From: Devosia lucknowensis
GTDB lineage: Bacteria; Pseudomonadota; Alphaproteobacteria; Rhizobiales; Devosiaceae
Direction of reading: 5' to 3'
DNA: 64,000 nt
NCBI RefSeq assembly: GCF_900177655.1
Contig: NZ_FXWK01000001.1
Span: forward strand, 744,001 to 808,000
Part shown: in pieces, positions 30,545 to 38,106 of the stretch
How the letters are laid out: every line of letters starts with the position of its first letter
Numbering within the stretch: position 1 is the stretch's first letter
Made by a program: the position numbers and the translations under genes
The notes under the pieces: model-generated
Database searches by the model: none
Seen by the model: only the letters and a program-made list of their open reading frames with translations
Told to the model about the DNA's origin: nothing

Positions 30545-30558
30545 GGAACAGACATTCT
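30545..30558. promoter_or_regulatory. Candidate IolR operator before iolR
   Basis: GGAACAGACATTCT fits GGAA-N6-TTCT. It lies 12 bases before the iolR start, consistent with autoregulation. A further partial GGAACGGAAT stretch follows at 30565-30574. Confidence 0.5.
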
Positions 30559-30663
30559 ATTCTTGGAACGGAATCGTCACGCGATGCAAGCGAAAGGCGA
30601 GACCGGTTTAACCGGCCTCGCCTCCCAAATGCTATCATTCTGCTAGCGAAGCGCTTTCAAACG

Positions 30664-31635
30664 CTAGGCGGCGACGAGATTTGGCGTCTTTTCGCGGCTT
30701 TCCACCCAGAAAATGAAGGCGGATGCGCCCACGATCAGCGCTGCGCCGGGCCAGAACCAGACCGAAGGCACCTGTCCCAGCATCACCCAGCCGACCAGCC
30801 CGCTCAGCGGCACTTTGACGTCGCCGAAAGGCTGCAGATAGGTCGCGTCCGCCGATTTGTAAGCGAAAGCAAGCACATACTGAGCCGCTGCCGTGAGCGC
30901 GCCGAGCAGCAACAGCAGCATTAACCCGGTCCCGTCAGGCAGGGCGAACGGAAAGCCCGGCGCCATGCCAAGGGGCAGGATGCCCCCCAGCGCATTGGCC
31001 ACCAAGAGGATCGCCAGATGGTTGGGGGTCATCAGCACCAGCAAGGAAATCGTCAGCGTTTCCGGGGATTCTCCCTTGCGCGTCAGATACTTGGTGAGGA
31101 TATCGGTACCCGCCCACAGGGCCGCCGCCGCGATCGGGATCAGCGCCTGCAGCCCGATTCCCTCGGTCCCGACGCCGGAAACGATGATCGCGCCGGCAAA
31201 GCCGGCCATCGCCGCCACGAACCGCGCCGCCGAAACCCGTTCCCCCAGGAACAGGGCCGACCCCACGATGATGAACAGCGGCCCGGTCGCCAGCAGCGTC
31301 ACCATTTGCCAGATCGGCACGCCGGACGCGTAACCATAGACGAACACGTGCACGCCCAGCGCCGATACGAAGGCCCGGATTTCGTGGGCCAACGGGTGAG
31401 ACGTCCGCATATTGTTGAGGCCGATCCGCAGGATCAGCGGCAGCGCCAGCACCGAAGCAATGAGATATTGCCAGAAGGCCATGCCGGTCGAACTCATGCC
31501 GAAACCGCCATATTCGGCCGGGGTCGGCAAAACCGACTGCAACGTGTTCGTCCCGGCAAAGGTCAGGCTGGCAAGCAGCATGAACACTGCGCCCGTGGTC
31601 GCGGCGCTGTGGGAAGTCGAGGAAATCTGGTTCAT
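30664..31635 (-). CDS. ribN: Riboflavin transporter RibN (DMT superfamily)
   Basis: This is a 323-residue inner-membrane carrier with about ten helices as two EamA repeats. DMT carriers preceded by FMN riboswitches in Alphaproteobacteria were shown in Rhizobium and Ochrobactrum to import riboflavin (RibN). The FMN riboswitch at 31738-31880 on the same strand is the main evidence here. Typical features are the GFGMSSTGMAFWQYLIASVL start and YAFAYKSADATYLQPF-like stretch (seen as AFAYKSADATYLQPFGDV). A good ribosome site (AAAGGACGACAG) precedes ATG 31635. Confidence 0.85.
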   Translation of the reverse strand: MNQISSTSHSAATTGAVFMLLASLTFAGTNTLQSVLPTPAEYGGFGMSSTGMAFWQYLIASVLALPLILRIGLNNMRTSHPLAHEIRAFVSALGVHVFVYGYASGVPIWQMVTLLATGPLFIIVGSALFLGERVSAARFVAAMAGFAGAIIVSGVGTEGIGLQALIPIAAAALWAGTDILTKYLTRKGESPETLTISLLVLMTPNHLAILLVANALGGILPLGMAPGFPFALPDGTGLMLLLLLGALTAAAQYVLAFAYKSADATYLQPFGDVKVPLSGLVGWVMLGQVPSVWFWPGAALIVGASAFIFWVESREKTPNLVAA

Positions 31636-31737
31636 CTGTCGTCCTTTCCGTAACCAGTTTCCTCAGGGTTACGGGAGGCGACGAGCCGGCAAGGCGCGGC
31701 CAAAAGCCCGCGCGCGCCGGCAAGGGCGCTTGGTCCC

Positions 31738-31880
31738 GTTCTCTTTCATCCGGACTATACCGTCGGCCCCGGAATTGCACCGGATCTGCTGACCCTTCGG
31801 ACCCTGGGGGCCGAAGGCGCTCGCGGGCTTGGCATCGCTGCCTTTACCGCCGGTGGGGAATTGCACCCCGCCCTGAGAAC
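31738..31880 (-). ncRNA. FMN riboswitch (RFN element) controlling ribN
   Basis: On the minus strand the aptamer opens with GTTCTCAGGGCGGGGTGCAA and CCCCACCGGCGGTAAA. It then has AGCCCGCGAGCG, GGTCAGCAGATCCGGTGC, and GGGGCCGACGGTATAGTCCGG, and closes with GAGAAC, which pairs with the opening GTTCTC. These are the RFN consensus blocks. A hairpin CCGTAACC/GGTTACGG (31648-31674) lies just before the ribN ribosome site and may form the expression switch. Confidence 0.95.
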
Positions 31881-32068
31881 AATGCAGGCAAGCCTGCACG
31901 ACAATATCTAGGACAAGGGCCACCCCCGCACAAGGCGGCACAAGGGTGTAACCATCCGCTCTCATGCCGCTCGAAAGAAAATCCACCTCCTGCACACCGA
32001 TTGTGCATTTCCAAACCCGCCACGGCATATTAAACAAGACAGGACTTGGATAATCGGAAATCGCCGTC

Positions 32069-33487
32069 ATGTCGGACACAGTTGAGGGCCGCTGGGCCGA
32101 AATTTTCGGACCCCGTTACCTGCCGGTAACCACTATTCTGGCTCTTGGGGTCACCCTTTTCGCGTTCAACGCCTTTCTTTCGGCTGCGGCCTTGCCCTCT
32201 GCCGTGCACGAATTGGGAGGGGTCGAGGTCATTTCCTGGGCCACCACCCTCTATCTGGTCTTTGCCATCGTGGGCGGTGCCGCGGCCGCCCTGCTCAAGC
32301 GCCGCCTTGGGTCGCGGGGCTCCCTGATCGGCCTCGCCGCGGTCTTTCTCGTGGGTACGCTGGTCGCCGCGATCGCCGGCGACATGACGCAGGTGCTCGT
32401 CGGCCGCGCCGTCCAGGGCTTTGGCGAGGGCGTCGTCGCGGCCTTGTGCTTCGCGCTCATTCCCGAACTGTTCCCGAGCCGTCTCGTCCCCAAGGTCTTC
32501 GGCATGCAGGCCGTGGTCTGGGCCGTAGCCGCCTTTGGCGGACCGGCCGGGGCAGGGGCGCTGACCGAACTGATTTCCTGGCGCGCTGCCTTTCTCATCA
32601 ACGTCCCCTTCGTTCTGATTTTCATCACCATGGTCCTGCTCGTCGTCCCGCGCGGCGAGAAGTCGGTCGAGGCCCACGGCTTTCCCGGCGTGCGGCTTCT
32701 CACTATCGGCGCCGGCACCATGCTCGTTGCGCTGGCAGCCGTTGTCGAACCGGCACAGGCAGCGCTCCTCCTCGTCGGTGCAGCGGCCTTGCTCGGGCTG
32801 GCCGCGTGGCTGGACCGCCGCGCCACCCAGCGCCTCATGCCGCCGGACGCCTTCTCGCTGAATACGGCCGTCGGCTCCGGCCTCTGGGTTTTCCTGCTCA
32901 TGCCCGTCGCCGGCGCAGCCACGGCCGTCTATCTCATCATGCTGCTCCAGCAATTGTGGGACTACGGGCCGACCCAGGCCGCCGTCACCGGTGCTGTCAT
33001 GGCGGTCGCCTGGAGCCTGTCTTCGGTCACCGTGGCCAATGTCCGCCAGCGCGCCACCCGCCGCATCCTTATTCGCACCGGCCCGCTTCTCCTCTGCCTG
33101 GGACTGGTCCTGGTCCTTATGGGCCTCGAATGGACCCAGCTGCCGGTCCTGCTCGTCGGCCAGGCGCTGATCGGCATGGGGTTTGGTATTTCCAATGGCT
33201 ACATCATGCTCACCATCATGGAAGCCAGCACCGATGCCGAGCGCGATCGCACGTCGGCCCTGTTGCCCACCACCCAGTCCGCAGGTAACGCACTGGGCGC
33301 CGCCCTTGCCGGCGTTGCTGCCAATGCCGCGGGCTATCCGCTTGCGGTCGAGAAGTCCGACGTCCTGGGCTCGATCATTCCGCTTTTCGTCATGGCCGCC
33401 GCGTTCGCGATCCTTGCCTTCCTCGCCGCCCTTCGCATGGTGCAGCTTGCCAAGACCACGCCTCTGGCGACCTTCGCAGAGGAGTAA
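32069..33487 (+). CDS. MFS drug exporter-like transporter (DHA2 type)
   Basis: This is a 472-residue membrane protein with about 14 hydrophobic helices, as in EmrB/QacA-type carriers. SAVHELGGVEVISWATTLYLV and LVGRAVQGFGEGVV (motif C-like region) lie in the N-terminal half, and RQRATRRILIRTGPLL in the C-terminal half. Such proteins usually export drugs or metabolites using the proton gradient. No adaptor (EmrA) gene is nearby, so it may act alone. It is divergent from the ribN riboswitch unit. Confidence 0.8.
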   Translation: MSDTVEGRWAEIFGPRYLPVTTILALGVTLFAFNAFLSAAALPSAVHELGGVEVISWATTLYLVFAIVGGAAAALLKRRLGSRGSLIGLAAVFLVGTLVAAIAGDMTQVLVGRAVQGFGEGVVAALCFALIPELFPSRLVPKVFGMQAVVWAVAAFGGPAGAGALTELISWRAAFLINVPFVLIFITMVLLVVPRGEKSVEAHGFPGVRLLTIGAGTMLVALAAVVEPAQAALLLVGAAALLGLAAWLDRRATQRLMPPDAFSLNTAVGSGLWVFLLMPVAGAATAVYLIMLLQQLWDYGPTQAAVTGAVMAVAWSLSSVTVANVRQRATRRILIRTGPLLLCLGLVLVLMGLEWTQLPVLLVGQALIGMGFGISNGYIMLTIMEASTDAERDRTSALLPTTQSAGNALGAALAGVAANAAGYPLAVEKSDVLGSIIPLFVMAAAFAILAFLAALRMVQLAKTTPLATFAEE

Positions 33488-33620
33488 ATCCAACCAGGTC
33501 TTTGCGGCTCGACTTAACGGGCTGCAAAGACCTTTGTGACAAGTGTCGTTTGACCCCAGTCACTTAGCTCCAGGAACCGCGCTATTGCCGGTTGAGCTCC
33601 ATACTCCGAAGGCGCATCCA

Positions 33621-34913
33621 ATGCTCAAATTGCTCAAGGCTCGTTCCCTGCGCTTCTGGGTCGCGCTTGGCATGGTCGTCGCCCTGGCGCCACTGACACT
33701 GTCCGCCGTCATCGGTCATTTCGTTCTCAATGGCAGCGTCATCTCCGCCTTCGACGATGTCGCCAAGCGCCAGCGCAGCGAACTCGGCCCCCTGCAGGAT
33801 TTGCGCATTCTCGTCTGGGATACGCTGATCCCCATCGATGAATACGTCAATGAAGGCGGCCCGCAGCAGCCGCTGCTGTTCCGCGAATTGCGCAGCCGCA
33901 TCGAGACCGGCTTCGTCGATATCCGCGTCCAGTTCGCCGATGATGCCGACGCGCTGCTCCACCTCGACAATGCGTTCGAAAGCTGGGAAGTCGCCCAGAA
34001 CCTGGCCACCACGCTGACCGCGGATGCGCTTGCTCCAGACGATCCGGAAGCCGAGCGGCAGGCCAAGCTCTTTCACGCCAATATCGCAGCCACATCGGAT
34101 CGGCTTGGGCAAGCCTTCGACGTCATCCAGGCGAAAATTGCCGCCGAGCACGATGCGGCGGTGAAATGGTCCGAGGATGCCGGCCTCGTCCTCGCAGTTG
34201 CTCTCGGCCTGTCGCTCGTTGCCGTCGTGGCCGGCGTCGTGCTTGTCGGTCTCATCATGTCCCGCAGCGTCGATCGTCTTGTCGATGGTGCTGCGCGCTT
34301 CGCCAATGGTGACCGCGATCACCGCATTGATATCAGCGTGCCCCCCGAACTCAGCCGCGTCGCGCTCGAATTCAACCGCATGATTGCGCGCATCGATGCC
34401 TCGGAAACCGCGCTGGCCGGCCTCGCGCGCGTCGACGAATTGACCCAGTTGCTGAACCGCCGCGCCTTCGACGAAGCACTTGCCCGTCTCCATGCGGGGA
34501 TTGTGAGTGGCTCCGCAGCTGGTGCTTTGCTCACGCTCGACATCGACCACTTCAAGGCGATCAACGATACGCACGGACACGCGGCCGGCGACGCGGTGCT
34601 GCGCAGCTTCGCTGCAACGCTGCGCAATTCAGTCCGCGCCGGCGATCAGCTTTATCGCATCGGTGGGGAAGAATTCGCGATCATTCTGGCTGGAGCAGGT
34701 CCGGACAAGGCGGTGGATCTCGCCAATCGCCTGCGTGAGGCTGTATCGGCGCAGCCGATACCCTATCGCGACGTCAAGATACCAGTGACGGTCAGCGTCG
34801 GTGCGGCAATGCTTTCGGGTGACCTGACCCCAGCGGAGCTGCTCGAGGCAGCCGATGCTGCGCTCTACAAGGCCAAGACCGACGGGCGCAATCGTGTGGT
34901 GCTCAGTAGCTGA
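33621..34913 (+). CDS. Membrane-bound diguanylate cyclase (HAMP-GGDEF)
   Basis: This 430-residue protein makes cyclic di-GMP. A first helix (about 11-35) and a second (about 191-212) flank a roughly 150-residue periplasmic sensor of helical four-bundle type. A HAMP region follows (RSVDRLVDGAARFANGD) and the GGDEF domain (about 270-430) has RVDELTQLLNRRAF and the active GGEEF at 348-352. An RxxD inhibitory site is not evident. I chose ATG 33621 (MLKLLKARSLRFW); an in-frame start 78 bases upstream would add a hydrophilic leader before the membrane helix. Confidence 0.9.
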   Translation: MLKLLKARSLRFWVALGMVVALAPLTLSAVIGHFVLNGSVISAFDDVAKRQRSELGPLQDLRILVWDTLIPIDEYVNEGGPQQPLLFRELRSRIETGFVDIRVQFADDADALLHLDNAFESWEVAQNLATTLTADALAPDDPEAERQAKLFHANIAATSDRLGQAFDVIQAKIAAEHDAAVKWSEDAGLVLAVALGLSLVAVVAGVVLVGLIMSRSVDRLVDGAARFANGDRDHRIDISVPPELSRVALEFNRMIARIDASETALAGLARVDELTQLLNRRAFDEALARLHAGIVSGSAAGALLTLDIDHFKAINDTHGHAAGDAVLRSFAATLRNSVRAGDQLYRIGGEEFAIILAGAGPDKAVDLANRLREAVSAQPIPYRDVKIPVTVSVGAAMLSGDLTPAELLEAADAALYKAKTDGRNRVVLSS

Positions 34914-34960
34914 ACATGCCGAGGCGCCGCTCCAGGGGCGGCGCCTTCGCTGTGTTGCTT

Positions 34961-36964
34961 TTAGCCTTCCAGCCACTTCACCTGTTCCGGGGTCAGCTTG
35001 ATCTCGAACGCCTTGAGGCTGTCTTCGAGCTCCACCAGGCGACGCGGCCCGATCAGAGGCACGCTGGGGAAGGGCTGGGCCAGCACATAGGCCAGCGCCA
35101 CATGGATCGGGTTGTGCCCGAGTTGCTTGGCCAGTTCGATGGCCCGATCGCGGCGGCCAAAATTCTGCTCATTGTACCAGACGCGAACCAGTTCCTCGTT
35201 GTCGGTCTTGTCCCGGCCGGCAAGGTCGGTGAAGAAGCCGCGTGCCTGGCTCGACCACGAGAAGTTGGTGACCTGGCGATCGATCAGCCACTGCTTGAAA
35301 TCAGGTGTCGCGGCAGTGACGCAGCCGCCCCAGATCGGATCGAGCATCTCGGCCAGCGCAAAGTTGTTGCTGAGCGCCTGCGGCTTCGTCTTGCCGGTGC
35401 GCTCGGCATAGGCGATCGCCTCGTCCATGCGCTCCTTGGTCCAGTTTGAACCGCCGAACGGCCCACGGATACGGCCGGCCTTGACCTCGGCATCCATCGC
35501 ATCGACGAACTCACTCACCGGCACATCGGTATTGTCGCGGTGCATGAAATACACGTCGACATAGTCCGTCTGCAGGCGGTCGAGCGACTGGGTCAGCTGC
35601 TTGCCGATGACATCGGGGTAGACGAGCGGCGAATGCGCACCCTTGCCGATCACCACGGCCTCTTCGCGGACGCCGCGACTTTTCTGCCATTCGCCGAACA
35701 ACTTTTCGGTGTACCCGCCCGCATAAATGAAGGCGGTGTCGAAGATATTGCCACCACGCTCCCAGAACGCATCGAGCAGGATCGCGCCCGATGAGAAAGT
35801 CCGGAAATCCTCGAAGCCCAGAGCCACGGCCGATGCAGGCTTGTTGAGGCCGGGGATCGTGCGCTTTGGGATAATCCCTGTATTCGGCCCGAGCTTGCGA
35901 TTGTCGATCGTGTTGACGCGGTTGGTGTGTTTTTCGACCGAGTATTCGATCCCTGCATCCTTGCGCCACTGGTCGAGTACGCGCGCATTGCCAAGGCTGT
36001 CGGCCCAGGTCATGCCCGGCGCTGGAAACTCCTGCTTGCCTTCGAGAATGGCCAGCGATGCGGCATCCGCCTCGAACGAATAGACATGGGCGGTTTCATT
36101 GACCGAAACCGTCTCGGTCTTGTCGCCCTTGATGATGTCGATCCGGCCCAGGCCCTGGTCGCGATTACCATTGGCAAACCAGAAGTCCGGCACTTCGATC
36201 CGGCCGTCCGAGCCATGGATGCGCAGCACATTGTCGAGGTTGGCCATGACGGCACAGGAAACCTGAGCGACGATGCCATTCTCGAAGGTCAGCAGCGCCG
36301 CTGCCCAGTCATCGGTCCCCTCGTCATTGAGCTTGGCCGTGCCCGAAACCTTCACCGGATCTGCAAATGGCTTGCCCAGTGCGGCGCCGGCAATCAGCCG
36401 CGCCATGGAAACCGGATAGCCGCCGACATCCAGGATACCACCGCCGGCGAGTTCCGAAGCAAACAGCCGGTGCTGCGGCTGGAATTTGCCCATCGAGAAG
36501 CCGAAGCTCGACTGGATCATCCGCACTTCGCCGATGGTACCGGATTTGATCAGGTCGATGAGCTGCTTCACCTGCGGGTGCAGGCGATACATGAAGGCTT
36601 CGCCGGCAAAGGTGCCGGCCCTCTTGTGCGCGTGGAACACGGCGTCGATTTCGTGCGCTGAAAGCGCCAGCGGCTTTTCGACCAGCACATGCTTGCCCGC
36701 TTCGGCCGCCTTGATCGCCCATTCGGCGTGCCCGGTATGCGGCACCGCGATGTAGACGGCGTCGATCTCCGGATCGGCGAGCAGTGCGTCATAGCCATGG
36801 ACGACACGAACGCCCGGGAAGTCCGTAGCAAGGTTCGGCTTGCTGGGGTCGCGGGTCGCGATGGCCGCGAGCTCGCCATGCTGCGAACCGTTGACCCCGC
36901 CGCGGAAAGCCTTGGCAATGCTGCCCGGGCCAATGATGCCCCAACGAATTTTATTGTCAGTCAT
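34961..36964 (-). CDS. Gfo/Idh/MocA oxidoreductase fused to an aldo/keto reductase
   Basis: This is a 667-residue fusion of two NAD(P)-dependent oxidoreductase folds. Residues about 5-330 are Gfo/Idh/MocA, with GIIGPGSIAKAFRG, VLVEKPLALS (EKP at 96-98) and LDVGGYPVSMARLI. Residues about 345-667 form an aldo/keto reductase, with the catalytic Asp and Tyr in FDTAFIYAGGYTE, Lys in VVIGKGAH and His in YFMHRDN all present. Both halves look intact, and no stop or frameshift separates them. It probably acts on a sugar or sugar acid in two steps. It is divergent from an AraC regulator (217-base gap), which may control it. Confidence 0.88.
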   Translation of the reverse strand: MTDNKIRWGIIGPGSIAKAFRGGVNGSQHGELAAIATRDPSKPNLATDFPGVRVVHGYDALLADPEIDAVYIAVPHTGHAEWAIKAAEAGKHVLVEKPLALSAHEIDAVFHAHKRAGTFAGEAFMYRLHPQVKQLIDLIKSGTIGEVRMIQSSFGFSMGKFQPQHRLFASELAGGGILDVGGYPVSMARLIAGAALGKPFADPVKVSGTAKLNDEGTDDWAAALLTFENGIVAQVSCAVMANLDNVLRIHGSDGRIEVPDFWFANGNRDQGLGRIDIIKGDKTETVSVNETAHVYSFEADAASLAILEGKQEFPAPGMTWADSLGNARVLDQWRKDAGIEYSVEKHTNRVNTIDNRKLGPNTGIIPKRTIPGLNKPASAVALGFEDFRTFSSGAILLDAFWERGGNIFDTAFIYAGGYTEKLFGEWQKSRGVREEAVVIGKGAHSPLVYPDVIGKQLTQSLDRLQTDYVDVYFMHRDNTDVPVSEFVDAMDAEVKAGRIRGPFGGSNWTKERMDEAIAYAERTGKTKPQALSNNFALAEMLDPIWGGCVTAATPDFKQWLIDRQVTNFSWSSQARGFFTDLAGRDKTDNEELVRVWYNEQNFGRRDRAIELAKQLGHNPIHVALAYVLAQPFPSVPLIGPRRLVELEDSLKAFEIKLTPEQVKWLEG

Positions 36965-37180
36965 GTTCTTTCCTCGCCGGAGCGTCGCCGTTGCCGGGCT
37001 GCGTTTATCGGCCCGCGCGATGCTCGCTTCAATGTTTTACGTCGGGACGTTGCCCTTCAGCCCGGAGCCGCTGGTCTTGAACAAGCTTTTCAATTGCTCT
37101 TGGGTCACGTGATTTCTAAGTTAGCGCGCTCACAGATGACCTACCCCGATTTAGAGTAGGCGGACCGGGCGGAAAGTAAG

Positions 37181-38095
37181 ATGGATTCTCCCCTCTATTA
37201 CGAGCCTCGGGTGAACGGCGTCGAACGCCTGCCCACGGCCCTGCAGATGTTTGTGACGTCTCCACGCCTCATGAGGTCGGCCCACTGGCACGCCCAGGTG
37301 GAGGTGAACTACATCGTCCGCGGCTGGGCGCATTATCGCATGTCCGGTCACGAAGCCCGCTTCGCAGCTGGCGATTTCGCCCTCTTTTGGGGAGGCCAGC
37401 CGCATTGCCTCGATGACGCTTCGGACGACCTGGTCTATGCCGGAGGCCATTTGCCGCTCGTGCATTTCTTTCGCTTGCGCCTGCCATCCGATGTCCAGGC
37501 ACGACTGATGCAGGGTTCCACCCTCGTCTCCAGTGCCACCGACGCTGCCGATCCGGTCAACTTCCAGCGCTGGCTCGACTACACCCGCTCGGGTGATCCC
37601 ATGAAGGCCAGTCTGGCTGTCGATGAAATGCTTCTGCGGATCGAACGCCTGCGCTTTTCGCCCTACCGGCTTCTCCCGGATGTCGATCCCATCGTCGATG
37701 CCGACGGCCTCGACCAGCACACGTCGCCGATCGTCGTGCGTATCTGTGACTACATCGCCGGCAATTTTCGCGAGGAAATCGACTCCGTGGACATCGCCGT
37801 CGCGGCCGACATTCACCCCAAATACGCCATGACCGTCTTCAAGAAGTCGACGGGCATGACGCTCAACGACTACATCAACCTGCTGCGCCTTTCCTATGCT
37901 CAGGCCATGTTGATGCGCGACGATGCCAGCGTTCTGACCGTGGCGATGGACAGCGGTTTCGGGTCGCTCAGCGCCTTCAACAAGTCGTTCCGCAAAATGT
38001 CCGGCATGTCGCCCAGCGATTTCCGGCGCGATGTCCGTGGCCGTCCGGAAGTGGCGCCGGATTCGGCCCGGGTGGCCGACGTGCACTGCAACTAG
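37181..38095 (+). CDS. AraC-family transcriptional regulator
   Basis: This is a 304-residue regulator with a cupin-like sensing domain (about 15-110, HAQVEVNYIVRGWAHYRM, then AAGDFALFWGGQPH). Two C-terminal helix-turn-helices follow (about 200-300): DIAVAADIHPKYAMTVFKK, SMTLNDYINLLRL-like (GMTLNDYINLLRLSYAQ) and SLSAFNKSFRKMSGMSPSDFR. Its sensing domain resembles the sugar-responsive AraC type. It is divergent from the oxidoreductase fusion, its likely target, and 11 bases upstream of an adenylate cyclase gene. Confidence 0.88.
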   Translation: MDSPLYYEPRVNGVERLPTALQMFVTSPRLMRSAHWHAQVEVNYIVRGWAHYRMSGHEARFAAGDFALFWGGQPHCLDDASDDLVYAGGHLPLVHFFRLRLPSDVQARLMQGSTLVSSATDAADPVNFQRWLDYTRSGDPMKASLAVDEMLLRIERLRFSPYRLLPDVDPIVDADGLDQHTSPIVVRICDYIAGNFREEIDSVDIAVAADIHPKYAMTVFKKSTGMTLNDYINLLRLSYAQAMLMRDDASVLTVAMDSGFGSLSAFNKSFRKMSGMSPSDFRRDVRGRPEVAPDSARVADVHCN

Positions 38096-38106
38096 GACCC
38101 GGCGGA

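Noticed and set aside
32030..33493. A 487-residue frame antisense to the MFS carrier
   Set aside because: It is a Gly/Asp/Arg-rich shadow of membrane helices with no recognisable domain.
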